From Oscillibacter sp. (GTDB taxonomy: Bacteria; Bacillota; Clostridia; Oscillospirales; Oscillospiraceae): a DNA stretch of 52,015 nucleotides. The number at the start of each line of letters is the position of its first letter. Position 1 is the stretch's first letter. The notes under the pieces are model-generated. The model was given only the letters and a program-made list of their open reading frames with translations. It was not told the origin of the DNA and searched no databases. Location of the stretch: positions 1 to 52,015 of the forward strand of contig JAGBDS010000006.1 in assembly GCA_017937405.1 (NCBI GenBank). Direction: 5' to 3'. Made by a program: the position numbers and the translations under genes. This document shows, one piece after another, positions 14,562-22,459 of this stretch.

Positions 14562-16361
14562 ATGTTCCGCAGTCTGCACATGAAGCTGACGCTGATTATG
14601 CTGCTGCTCATCACGTCCCTGATGGCTGTGGTGGGCGCCTTTCTGACCACCAGCGTCTCCAGCTTTTTCATCAACACCTTCTATGAGCAGATGGACAGCG
14701 TGTTCGGTGCGGAGCAGCGGGACTTTGTGACCGATCTCCGCAGCGCCGCCGCCCAGGAGGACGGCGCCGGACTCATCAAGAATATGATGGACGTGAAGGC
14801 CGGTGAGCTGGGCATCGACTACCGCTCCCGGAACTACTTCGTGCTGGACGGCGCCACCGGCGCCTACATCACCGGCTCGGCGGAGGAATCCGCCCTGCCC
14901 CGGGAGCAGAGCCCCAACCTGCTCACCGCCCGGAACGCCGCCGTCAGTGGCGACGAGACCACCGTGGGCGACGCCAGCGACATCACTGCCGACTATATGG
15001 ATGTGGCCGTTCCTGTTCTGGGCGGCGACAACGCTTTCATCATCTACATTCTGGACTCCAAGGACACGGTATCCGGTCTGAACAGCCAGCTGTTCCAGAT
15101 CATTATGCAGGCGCTGGTCATCGGCCTTTTGATCTCTGTACTGCTGAGCTTTCTGCTGTCCAAGACCATGGTGGACCCCATTGAAAAGCTGACCGCCGGG
15201 GCGGTGGAAATCGCCGCGGGCAAGTTCGACAGCCCCCTGCCGGTGGAATCCACGGACGAGATCGGCATCCTGACCGGGACCTTCAACGAGATGTCCGGCG
15301 TTCTCCAGAGCACCCTGGCGGCGGTGGAGAACGAGCGCAACAAGCTGGACACCCTGTTCCTCCACATGACCGACGGCGTGGTGGCTTTTGACCACGACGG
15401 AAAGGTCATCCACTGCAACCCCGCCGCCAAGTCCATGCTCCACCGCCCCAGCCGGGAGATCACCGACTACGACGAACTGTTCGGCTCCCTGCATCCCTTC
15501 CAGGAGATGCTGGACCTCCAGCGGCCCAACTACGCCGAGGCCCAGATGGAGGTGGCGGGACGGGCGCTGGAGGTCTATCTGGCCTCCTTCTCCGGCAAGG
15601 TCAGCGGCGGCGTGCTGGTGGTGCTCCACGACGTGACGGAGCAGCACCGCAACGAGGAGCGCCGCAAGGAGTTCGTGGCCAACGTATCCCATGAGCTGCG
15701 GACCCCCCTGACCAACGTCCGCAGCTATGCCGAGACCCTGCGGGACGCCAATGGCGACATCCCGCCGGAGATGGCAAACAGCTTCCTGGACATCATCATC
15801 ACCGAGACGGACCGCATGACCCACATCGTCCAGGACCTGCTGACCCTCAGCCGTCTGGACTCCGGCAAGGCGGAGCTGGTGCTCTCCCGCTTCCCCTTTG
15901 GGGAGGCCATCGAGAGCGTGGCCCGGGCCAACGCCCTCAACGCCCGGCAGCGGGGCCACGAGCTGCGCTACGACCCGCCGGAGAGCCTGCCCCTCATCGT
16001 GGGTGACCGGAGCCGGCTGGAGCAGGTCATGATGAACGTGCTGGGCAACGCCATCAAATACACTCCCGACGGCGGCCACATCCGCATCACCGCCGGGTCT
16101 ACCGAGGAAACCGTGTGGATGGAGGTCCAGGATGACGGCATCGGTATCCCCGAAAAGGACCGGGACCACATTTTCGACCGCTTCTACCGGGTGGACAAGG
16201 CCCGTTCCCGGGAATCCGGCGGCACCGGCCTGGGGCTTTCCATCGCTCTGGAGATCGTCCAGCGGCACCACGGAACGCTGGTATTGATGCCCCACGAGGG
16301 CCCCGGCACCACCATCCGCATGACCCTGCCCATCGCCCAGGACCAAGCCGTCCGGGCCTGA
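14562..16361 (+). CDS. walK: Membrane sensor histidine kinase, WalK type
   Basis: 599 residues. Transmembrane helix 1 is about residues 8 to 35, an extracellular sensor domain of roughly 145 residues follows, and helix 2 ([20 protein letters not shown]) leads into a HAMP domain with [21 protein letters not shown] cytoplasmic PAS domain (about 260 to 360) precedes the dimerisation domain with His377 in [10 protein letters not shown], then the ATPase domain with N box ([11 protein letters not shown]), G1 (DDGIGIP), F box ([12 protein letters not shown]) and G2 (GTGLGLSI). The architecture matches WalK, about 610 residues. It is partner to the preceding response regulator, from which it is separated by an array of hairpins. 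Confidence 0.85.
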   Translation: MFRSLHMKLTLIMLLLITSLMAVVGAFLTTSVSSFFINTFYEQMDSVFGAEQRDFVTDLRSAAAQEDGAGLIKNMMDVKAGELGIDYRSRNYFVLDGATGAYITGSAEESALPREQSPNLLTARNAAVSGDETTVGDASDITADYMDVAVPVLGGDNAFIIYILDSKDTVSGLNSQLFQIIMQALVIGLLISVLLSFLLSKTMVDPIEKLTAGAVEIAAGKFDSPLPVESTDEIGILTGTFNEMSGVLQSTLAAVENERNKLDTLFLHMTDGVVAFDHDGKVIHCNPAAKSMLHRPSREITDYDELFGSLHPFQEMLDLQRPNYAEAQMEVAGRALEVYLASFSGKVSGGVLVVLHDVTEQHRNEERRKEFVANVSHELRTPLTNVRSYAETLRDANGDIPPEMANSFLDIIITETDRMTHIVQDLLTLSRLDSGKAELVLSRFPFGEAIESVARANALNARQRGHELRYDPPESLPLIVGDRSRLEQVMMNVLGNAIKYTPDGGHIRITAGSTEETVWMEVQDDGIGIPEKDRDHIFDRFYRVDKARSRESGGTGLGLSIALEIVQRHHGTLVLMPHEGPGTTIRMTLPIAQDQAVRA

Positions 16362-16388
16362 CGCCAATAGCAGACAAGGAGGCGCGGT

Positions 16389-17657
16389 ATGACCGACAAG
16401 CACCGGCACCGCCGGGATTTTATCCAGAATATCGTTATTACGGTGCTGGCTGTCTCCGCCGTGCTTCTTTTCGCCCAGACCCAGATCTATTCCCTGGGCT
16501 CCGGAGACGGTTTCCGCCGACTGTTTCTGGGCGACGCCCAGAGCGGGATATCGGCGTCATCCGTTCAGGAACACGCGCTCTCCGCTCCGGTACGGCTGGC
16601 AGTATCCGGTCCCTATGGCCGCTACGGCAGCATCACCGCCTCCATCGGCGAGGATGAGACGCTCCGCGGCCTGCTGCGGGAGGTACTGGGCTCCACCGGC
16701 ACCTTTACCGCCTGCGGACGGGAGGACTTCCTTCAATCGCTGAGAAGCACCTCCGTCTATTTCGACTTTCTCTCCCCCCTGCCCCTGTCCGTTCTGGCGG
16801 ACATGGCCGGGAGCAGCGGACCGGTCAGTCCCTCCGCCCGCTGTCTGACCGTATCCGGTCAGGAGGACCCTGTGTCCCTGTTCCTCTGGGACGGCGGAGA
16901 CAGCTATCTGCGCTGCACCACCGCCGTCTCCCTGAAAAACCTGGAACAGATCGCGGGCCAATATGAGATGGGCAACGCCGTATTCGCCATGGACCTGGTG
17001 GAAAGCGACCCCCATGCCCGGGAACTGGATGCCTGCTCCCTATTTTTGAAGGAAACGCCGGAGCTGCCGTCTCTTTCCGCAGAGACGCCCGATTACAGTG
17101 AAAGTCTTCTGCTGGCAGACTTGGGGTTCAATCCCAACACGAAGAACCGCTACACCGACAACGGCACCGAAGTCATCAGCGAGAGCGGACGTTCCCTGCG
17201 CCTTCGTCCCGATGGAAATATCATCTATCAGAGCGGCGGTGACGGCACCCTTTCCATTGAGGCCACCGGGGAGCATCCCACTCTGGCGGAAGCCACAGCC
17301 GGGACGGGTACCCTTCTGAACAGCCTGCTGGAACCCACCGCAGGCGACGAAGTGCTGTATCTGACAGGCGTGCGGCAAAATGGCAGCCGCATCCTTCTGA
17401 CCTTCGGCTATCAGGTCCACGGTGTGCCTGTCCGCTTCTCCGACGGCGCTAATGCCGCCGAAGTCACCCTGGAGGGCACCACGGTATCCACACTGTCTCT
17501 CCGCATCCGGCGGTACAGCGAAACGGAGAGCGCTTCCCTTCTCCTGCCGCTGCGGCAGGCCATATCCATTGCCAGACGTCATGCCGGCAGCCAGCTGTCC
17601 ATCGGCTATGCCGATCACGGCGGCGGTACCGTGGACGCCGACTGGCTGGCCGACTGA
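16389..17657 (+). CDS. walH: YycH-like regulator of the WalK kinase
   Basis: 422 residues. A single N-terminal membrane anchor (residues 13 to 31, IVITVLAVSAVLLFAQTQI) is followed by a large extracytoplasmic region with no enzyme motifs. In Bacillus and Staphylococcus YycH has this topology, a length near 450, and modulates WalK through transmembrane contact. Sequence similarity is low, so the name depends on position directly behind walK, size and topology. The start ATG has GGAGG 8 to 12 bases upstream (AAGGAGGCGCGGT). It is followed after 29 bases by a YycI-like gene of matching topology. Confidence 0.65.
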   Translation: MTDKHRHRRDFIQNIVITVLAVSAVLLFAQTQIYSLGSGDGFRRLFLGDAQSGISASSVQEHALSAPVRLAVSGPYGRYGSITASIGEDETLRGLLREVLGSTGTFTACGREDFLQSLRSTSVYFDFLSPLPLSVLADMAGSSGPVSPSARCLTVSGQEDPVSLFLWDGGDSYLRCTTAVSLKNLEQIAGQYEMGNAVFAMDLVESDPHARELDACSLFLKETPELPSLSAETPDYSESLLLADLGFNPNTKNRYTDNGTEVISESGRSLRLRPDGNIIYQSGGDGTLSIEATGEHPTLAEATAGTGTLLNSLLEPTAGDEVLYLTGVRQNGSRILLTFGYQVHGVPVRFSDGANAAEVTLEGTTVSTLSLRIRRYSETESASLLLPLRQAISIARRHAGSQLSIGYADHGGGTVDADWLAD

Positions 17658-17686
17658 CACCATTTTCTGTGAAAGGCGGTGGGTCC

Positions 17687-18499
17687 TTGGACCGTTACCG
17701 GCTGAAAAACATCATCATTATCATTCTGCTTCTGGTAAACGGCTTTCTGCTGGGTGTACTGTCCATGCGGCAGACCTCGGTGAACGCCTCCCACCGCCAG
17801 ACAGCGGAACAGCTGGTGGAGCTCTTCGCCGCCGACGGCATGACCCTGCGGGCGGAGGATATTCCCGCCAAGGCCGCCCCCGCGGGGCAGTCTCTTACCC
17901 GGGACATGGGACGGGAACGGGAGGTGGCCGCTTTCTTCCTGGGCAAGAATCCCATCCGGGCCGACCAGGGCGGCGAGATCTATTCTTACACCGGAGACTC
18001 CGGAGGCGCGGCCCAGTTCCGCGCCGGCGGCAGCTTTGACATCGCCTGTGTCCTGTCAGGCGCCGACGGCGCCGGGCTGGTCCGGGATTTCTGCCAGAAA
18101 TTTTCTTACAGCGAGCCTGTCTTTGTATTGGACGAGGAGGGCAGTGGTACCGCTTCCGCCGTCTGCCGCTACAACAAGCTGCCGGTCCCTAACTGCACCA
18201 TCACCTTTACCCTGGACCGGGGTACCCTGCTGGCTGTTAGCGGCACCCTTCTGCCGGAGAAGGGCGCGGAGCTGTCCTTCGACCAGGAGCCACTGTCCGC
18301 CGCGGCGGCTCTGACCGCTTTCCAGAAAATGCGCCGGGAACGCCAGGCGGCGGTATCCTCTGTCACGGAGATCACCTCCTGCTACGAGCTGCAAAGCTCC
18401 ACTTCCGCAACGATGTCCCTGGTTCCCGCGTGGTGCATTACCACCGATACCGGTAAATATTATGTAAACTGTTCTTCCAGTGAAGTGACCTCGGACTGA
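17687..18499 (+). CDS. walI: YycI-like regulator of the WalK kinase
   Basis: 270 residues from the TTG at 17687, with AAAGGCGGTGG as ribosome site; the upstream GTG at 17669 has none. The start LDRYRLKNIIIIILLLVNGF gives one membrane anchor (about residues 8 to 28), followed by an extracytoplasmic domain rich in Thr, Ser and Gly. YycI in Bacillus is about 280 residues with the same layout and forms a complex with YycH and WalK. The call rests on gene order and topology. It is the last gene before the murA promoter. Confidence 0.65.
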   Translation: MDRYRLKNIIIIILLLVNGFLLGVLSMRQTSVNASHRQTAEQLVELFAADGMTLRAEDIPAKAAPAGQSLTRDMGREREVAAFFLGKNPIRADQGGEIYSYTGDSGGAAQFRAGGSFDIACVLSGADGAGLVRDFCQKFSYSEPVFVLDEEGSGTASAVCRYNKLPVPNCTITFTLDRGTLLAVSGTLLPEKGAELSFDQEPLSAAAALTAFQKMRRERQAAVSSVTEITSCYELQSSTSATMSLVPAWCITTDTGKYYVNCSSSEVTSD

Positions 18500-18543
18500 C
18501 AGGGTCGTTTTTTCCAGATTTTTGTTTTTATCCGCCGCGAGAA

Positions 18544-18580
18544 GGAAACGTTTGCAATTCCCGGTACGGTGTGGTATGCT
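18544..18580 (+). promoter_or_regulatory. murA promoter overlapped by AAACGTTT operator
   Basis: -35 TTGCAA at 18552 to 18557, 17-base spacer, -10 TATGCT at 18575 to 18580. The palindrome AAACGTTT at 18546 to 18553 (context GGAAACGTTTGCA) overlaps the -35 box, a position suited to repression by a LacI-family protein. About 110 bases of leader follow; it holds one small hairpin, CCGCTATGCAAGCGG, and no riboswitch I recognise. Confidence 0.65.
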
Positions 18581-18699
18581 AATTGTGCATGAGTGCCGCT
18601 ATGCAAGCGGTATGAATCACTGTTTCGCGGGCAAACTGAGTGCATGGGCACCGGTTCTGCCGCTACAAAAGAACACTATCTTGAAGAGAGGGTCAAGAT

Positions 18700-19998
18700 T
18701 TGACAAAATATATTGTACAGGGCGGTAAGCCCCTGTTTGGCGAAGTGGAGATCAGCGGCGCCAAGAATGCCGCAGTCGCTATCATCCCCGCCGCGCTGCT
18801 GGTAGACGGCGTGTGCCGTATTGAAAATATCCCCCAGATCTCCGATGTGACTATGAGCCTGAAAATTCTGGAGCAGCTGGGCGCCGGTATCCGTTCCATC
18901 AATCCCCACACGGTGGAGATCGACTGCACCCATATCCACACCACCCGGACAAGCTATGAGCTGAGCCGGAAGATCCGGGCCTCCTACTACCTGATTGGCG
19001 CCCTGCTGGGCCGCTTCGGTCAGGCCGAGGTCGCCATGCCCGGCGGCTGCAACTTCGGCGGCGTCCGCCCCATCGACCAGCACGTCAAGGGCTTCACCGC
19101 CCTGGGCGCCAAGGTGGTGGTGGAGGGCGGCTTCATTCATGCCTCTGCCAAGGCGGGGCATCTGAAGGGCGCCAACATCTATCTGGATGTGGTATCCGTG
19201 GGCGCCACCATGAACATCATGATGGCTGCCGTCATGGCGGAGGGCAACACCGTTATCGAAAACGCCGCCAAGGAGCCCCACATCGTGGACCTGGCCAACT
19301 TCCTCAATTCCATGGGCGCCAACATCCGGGGCGCCGGTACCGACACCATCAAAATTCGCGGCGTGGAGCGGCTCACCGGCGGCTCCTATGCCATCATCCC
19401 CGACCAGATCGAGGCCGGCACCTACATGGCGGCTGTGGCCGCCGCAGGCGGCCAGGTACTGGTGAAGAACATCATTCCCAAACACATGGACTGCATCACC
19501 GCCAAGCTGGTGGAAATGGGCGTGGAGGTGGAGGAAAAGGAGGACACCCTCCTGGTCCGCCGCACAGAGCGCCTGCAAAAGGCCAACATCAAGACCCTGC
19601 CCTATCCCGGCTTCCCCACGGATATGCAGCCTCAGATCACCGCCTGCCTCTCCCTGGCGGAGGGCACGTCTCTGGTGACCGAGGGCGTGTGGAGCAGCCG
19701 CTACCGCTATGTGGACGAGCTCAAGCGCATGGGCGCCAATATCCAGGTGGACGATAAGACCGCCGTGGTGGAGGGCGTGGACCATCTCACCGGCGCGCCC
19801 ATCCAGGCTTACGACCTGCGGGCTGGCGCCGCCCTGGTCATCGCCGCCCTGGCGGCTCACGGCCAGAGCGAGATCAGCAATGTACAATATATCGAGCGGG
19901 GCTATGAGGACATCGTGTCCAAGCTCCGGGCCATCGGCGCGGACATTCGTGCCGTGGAGGAGTCCGAGGAGCATGAGGTCTCCGCCAGCGCGGGCTGA
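18700..19998 (+). CDS. murA: UDP-N-acetylglucosamine 1-carboxyvinyltransferase
   Basis: 432 residues, TTG start at 18700 with GAGAGGGTC upstream. MurA transfers enolpyruvate from PEP to UDP-GlcNAc, the first committed step of peptidoglycan synthesis. Motifs: GGKPLFGEVEISGAKNAAV (N-terminal, substrate-binding Lys-Asn), MPGGCNFGGVRP with the catalytic Cys117 (fosfomycin target), and YPGFPTDMQPQ. Length is standard. Its position between the YycI-like gene and walJ ties cell-wall synthesis to the WalRK locus, but it has its own promoter. In Bacillus this cluster does not contain murA. Confidence 0.96.
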   Translation: MTKYIVQGGKPLFGEVEISGAKNAAVAIIPAALLVDGVCRIENIPQISDVTMSLKILEQLGAGIRSINPHTVEIDCTHIHTTRTSYELSRKIRASYYLIGALLGRFGQAEVAMPGGCNFGGVRPIDQHVKGFTALGAKVVVEGGFIHASAKAGHLKGANIYLDVVSVGATMNIMMAAVMAEGNTVIENAAKEPHIVDLANFLNSMGANIRGAGTDTIKIRGVERLTGGSYAIIPDQIEAGTYMAAVAAAGGQVLVKNIIPKHMDCITAKLVEMGVEVEEKEDTLLVRRTERLQKANIKTLPYPGFPTDMQPQITACLSLAEGTSLVTEGVWSSRYRYVDELKRMGANIQVDDKTAVVEGVDHLTGAPIQAYDLRAGAALVIAALAAHGQSEISNVQYIERGYEDIVSKLRAIGADIRAVEESEEHEVSASAG

Positions 19999-20025
19999 GT
20001 TCCGCCGCTCCCCCAACCATACAGC

Positions 20026-20081
20026 AAGCGTCCGCTGAGGAGGATGACGACCTTAGTCGGCGTTCTTCTGAGCGGACGCTT
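20026..20081 (+). terminator. Long hairpin between murA and walJ
   Basis: AAGCGTCCGCT at 20026 to 20036 pairs with AGCGGACGCTT at 20071 to 20081; the inner 34 bases form a further imperfect stem around GACGACCTTAGTCGGC. Only TTTC follows, so it may reduce, not stop, readthrough into walJ. Confidence 0.65.
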
Positions 20082-20108
20082 TCATCCATTCAGAAGCGAG
20101 GTATCCCC

Positions 20109-20909
20109 TTGACCACTGTACATACACTGGCCAGCGGCTCCTCCGGGAACGCGCTGCTGGTCTCCTGCGGCGCCACCCATCTGCTGGTGGACGCCGGTAT
20201 CTCCTGCCGCCGCATCACCACCAGCCTCGCCGCTTTGAGGCTGGGGCTGGACGACCTGGACGCCCTGCTCATCACCCACACCCACTCCGACCACATCGCG
20301 GGGCTTCAGACCATGCTGAAAAAGAGCAGCTTTCCCATTCTTTCCAGTGGCCGGGTGGGCCGGGAGCTGGCCTACCGGCTGGCAGGCGTGGAGCAGAGAT
20401 TTCAGGAGTTGGAATTTTGTCAGTCGTTTCAAATCGGCTGTCTGGCTGTCACCGCTTTTCCCACCTCCCATGACGCCCCCGGCTCCTGCGGCTTCCGCTT
20501 CGACGGGCCGGACGGCAGTGCGGGCGTCCTGACAGACACCGGCTATGTCACCCAGGAGGCGGCGGACATTCTGCCGGGGGTGGACCTGGCGGTGCTGGAG
20601 GCCAACCACGACGTGGAGGCCCTCCGCAGCGGGCCCTATCCCTACTATTTAAAAGTGCGCATTTTGGGCAGCGAAGGGCATTTGTGCAACGAGGACGCCG
20701 CCCGGTTCGCCGTGACGCTGGCGGAGGCCGGGGCGTCGGAGCTGGTGCTGGCCCACCTGAGCAAGGAAAACAACACCCCCGCCATGGCCCGGAACGCCGT
20801 GGAAACGGCGCTGTCCGCCGCGGGGCTGGCCCCGGCGCTCACCGTGGCGCCCCGGGACTGTTTGAGCGAAGCCTATCCCGTCATCAGGAGGGCCGTATGC
20901 AGAAGGTAA
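20109..20909 (+). CDS. walJ: MBL-fold hydrolase WalJ (YycJ)
   Basis: 266 residues, TTG start with GCGAGGT upstream. Metallo-beta-lactamase fold: LASGSSGNALLV at the start, the metal motif THTHSDHIAG (HxHxDH), SHDAPGSCGF for the third His, LTDTGYV for the bridging Asp, and LEANHDVE. YycJ/WalJ is a conserved member of the WalRK cluster and is a metal-dependent nuclease-like protein linked with cell division and mismatch repair in Bacillus. The end overlaps rlmH by 13 bases. Confidence 0.88.
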   Translation: MTTVHTLASGSSGNALLVSCGATHLLVDAGISCRRITTSLAALRLGLDDLDALLITHTHSDHIAGLQTMLKKSSFPILSSGRVGRELAYRLAGVEQRFQELEFCQSFQIGCLAVTAFPTSHDAPGSCGFRFDGPDGSAGVLTDTGYVTQEAADILPGVDLAVLEANHDVEALRSGPYPYYLKVRILGSEGHLCNEDAARFAVTLAEAGASELVLAHLSKENNTPAMARNAVETALSAAGLAPALTVAPRDCLSEAYPVIRRAVCRR

Positions 20910-21379
20910 GCATCATCTGTGTCGGAAAGCTGAAAGAGAAATTTTACGCCGACGCCGTGGCGGAGTATACGAAGCGGCTGGGGCGGTTCTGTAAATTGGA
21001 GATCGTGGAGCTGGCCGAGGAACGGCTGCCGGAGGACCCCTCCCCCGCCCAGATAGGGGCGGCGCTGGCAAAAGAAGCGGAGGCCATCCGGGGCAAGCTG
21101 CCTCCCTCCGCTTACGTCATCGCCATGTGCGTGGAGGGAAAGACCCGGTCCAGCGAGGAGCTGGCCCGGCTGATGGCCGACAGCGCCAGCCGGGGGGACA
21201 GCCATCTGGTGTTCCTCATCGGCGGGTCCTTCGGGCTGCATCCCTCCGTCAAGGAGTTGGCGGCGGTGAAGCTGTCCATGTCCCCCATGACCTTTCCCCA
21301 CCATCTGGCCCGGGTCATGCTTTTGGAGCAAATTTACCGGGCGTACCAGATCAACGCGGGGAGCAAGTATCATAAATAA
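20897..21379 (+). CDS. rlmH: 23S rRNA pseudouridine-1915 N3-methyltransferase RlmH
   Basis: 160 residues, standard length. SPOUT-class methyltransferase that acts on m3-psi-1915 of helix 69 in assembled ribosomes, using SAM. Motifs: CVGKLKEKFYADAVAEYTKR at the start, EGKTRSSEELA, FLIGGSFGLHPSV (SAM knot) and MTFPHHLARVMLLEQIYRAY with the NAGSKYHK end (family usually ends NHPYHK-like). ATG at 20897 follows AGGAGGGCCGT within the walJ coding end. Also near walRK in Bacillus, supporting the cluster assignment. Confidence 0.95.
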   Translation: MQKVSIICVGKLKEKFYADAVAEYTKRLGRFCKLEIVELAEERLPEDPSPAQIGAALAKEAEAIRGKLPPSAYVIAMCVEGKTRSSEELARLMADSASRGDSHLVFLIGGSFGLHPSVKELAAVKLSMSPMTFPHHLARVMLLEQIYRAYQINAGSKYHK

Positions 21380-21390
21380 GGAGCATGCTC

Positions 21391-21690
21391 ATGGAACAGG
21401 CGAGAGATTTTTGGGCTATGGCTGACCGGGACCTGCTGGACCGCTGGCCCAGGGACGACAGTGGTCAGCCGGAAAAGGCGGAAAAGCTGACCTGGCAGCC
21501 GGAGCTGGGCGGGATGGCGGACATCACCCTCTCCATGCTGGAAGGGTGCGGCATCCCGGCATTTAAGGTAGGCACGCAAGGCAAGGTGGTGCTGGGCTTC
21601 GCCGGGCTGGGTGTGGAAATTTACGTGCCCGCCTCCCAGCTGGAGGAGGCCAAGGCGCTGCTGGAGGCACCGGAAGATCCTGCCGATTAA
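21391..21690 (+). CDS. DUF2007-like small protein
   Basis: 99 residues, starting at the ATG at 21391, seven bases after AAGGAG (an ATG six bases earlier is too close). The C-terminal part, MLEGCGIPAFKVGTQGKVVL followed by EIYVPASQLEEAKALLEA, matches the DUF2007 pattern of a small ferredoxin-like fold with a V(P)xxxxxxA(xx)LL end, annotated as putative signal-transducing protein. The N-terminal 45 residues are Trp-rich (DFWAMADRDLLDRWPRDD). It lies 11 bases after rlmH and is probably in the same transcript. Confidence 0.6.
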   Translation: MEQARDFWAMADRDLLDRWPRDDSGQPEKAEKLTWQPELGGMADITLSMLEGCGIPAFKVGTQGKVVLGFAGLGVEIYVPASQLEEAKALLEAPEDPAD

Positions 21691-21719
21691 GTCAACATAA
21701 CTCTGTGGAGGTCTTTCTG

Positions 21720-22055
21720 TTGAAGCATTCTTCTGAGGAGCACAGGGGCTCCGGGTTTTCCAAGGAGGAATTGGCCCAGAAAGCACGGTCTTGGAAGATA
21801 CGGGGCATCGCGCAGCTTATACTGGCTGCTGTGACTGTCATGTTCCTGACACTGTACAAGCTCTGTGATTCGTTCTTTTTCCTGGCTGTGGGCCTTGGCT
21901 GTGCTGTGATCATCGTGATCCTACTGCTTCTAAGCTCCCGCTGTCCTGTATGCGGCCATGAGATCCGCCGGTGGGAACGGCACTTCGGGACTCTGTTCTT
22001 TCGCTGTCCCGACTGCGGTTTTTCTATCCATGCGGGTAAGGAAGAAACGAATTGA
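21720..22055 (+). CDS. Two-pass membrane protein with zinc ribbon
   Basis: 111 residues from a TTG start at 21720 with TGGAGG eight bases upstream. Two hydrophobic spans (about residues 31 to 48 and 55 to 75) are followed by CPVCGHEIRRWERHFGTLFF and CPDCG, two CxxC knuckles forming a zinc ribbon. Function unknown. The next gene has the same plan with a related CPVCG/CRLCG ribbon, so the pair probably arose by duplication. The genes sit downstream of rlmH on the same strand. Confidence 0.6.
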   Translation: MKHSSEEHRGSGFSKEELAQKARSWKIRGIAQLILAAVTVMFLTLYKLCDSFFFLAVGLGCAVIIVILLLLSSRCPVCGHEIRRWERHFGTLFFRCPDCGFSIHAGKEETN

Positions 22056-22081
22056 GTTTTTTGCTTGAAAAGGAGTCTGTG

Positions 22082-22381
22082 ATGGAAAACGAAGCGCAAG
22101 CTCCTCAGCGGGACCCCGCCCTGCGGAAGTCCATCGAGACCTGGGAGCGGCACCGCCGCCTGCGGTACGTCTTGGTCCCTGTGGGCATTCTACTGCTGAT
22201 CGTGGGGCTCACGCTGCGGCATACCGTGCCCGGCAAGGTCATGGCAGTCCTGGGCGCCGTCATCGTTGGAATGTACCGTTATAACGGCAGCCGCTGTCCT
22301 GTCTGCGGTTATTACAACTATGAGCGCAAGGGCCGTGAGTACCACTGCCGTCTCTGCGGTTTCGACCATTACGATATATGA
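22082..22381 (+). CDS. Small membrane protein with zinc ribbon, paralog of preceding
   Basis: 99 residues, ATG at 22082 behind AAAAGGAGTCTGTG. A basic N-terminal region is followed by one or two hydrophobic segments (YVLVPVGILLLIVGLTLRHT and VMAVLGAVIVGMY), then SRCPVCGYYNYERKGREYHC and CRLCGFDHYDI, again a two-knuckle zinc ribbon. The upstream stop codon is 26 bases away. No known family assigned; membrane-tethered ribbons of this type may bind protein or nucleic acid. Confidence 0.6.
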   Translation: MENEAQAPQRDPALRKSIETWERHRRLRYVLVPVGILLLIVGLTLRHTVPGKVMAVLGAVIVGMYRYNGSRCPVCGYYNYERKGREYHCRLCGFDHYDI

Positions 22382-22459
22382 CCTTCTCCCCGAAATAGGG
22401 CTGACTTTGCGATGACCTGTACTATTCAGTTTACATAATTTTAGAGGAGGAACGAGAAG

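Noticed and set aside
14517-16409. 630-codon minus-strand frame
   Set aside because: Antisense to the WalK-like kinase, whose motifs are complete on the plus strand.
18676-20016. 446-codon minus-strand frame
   Set aside because: Antisense to murA.
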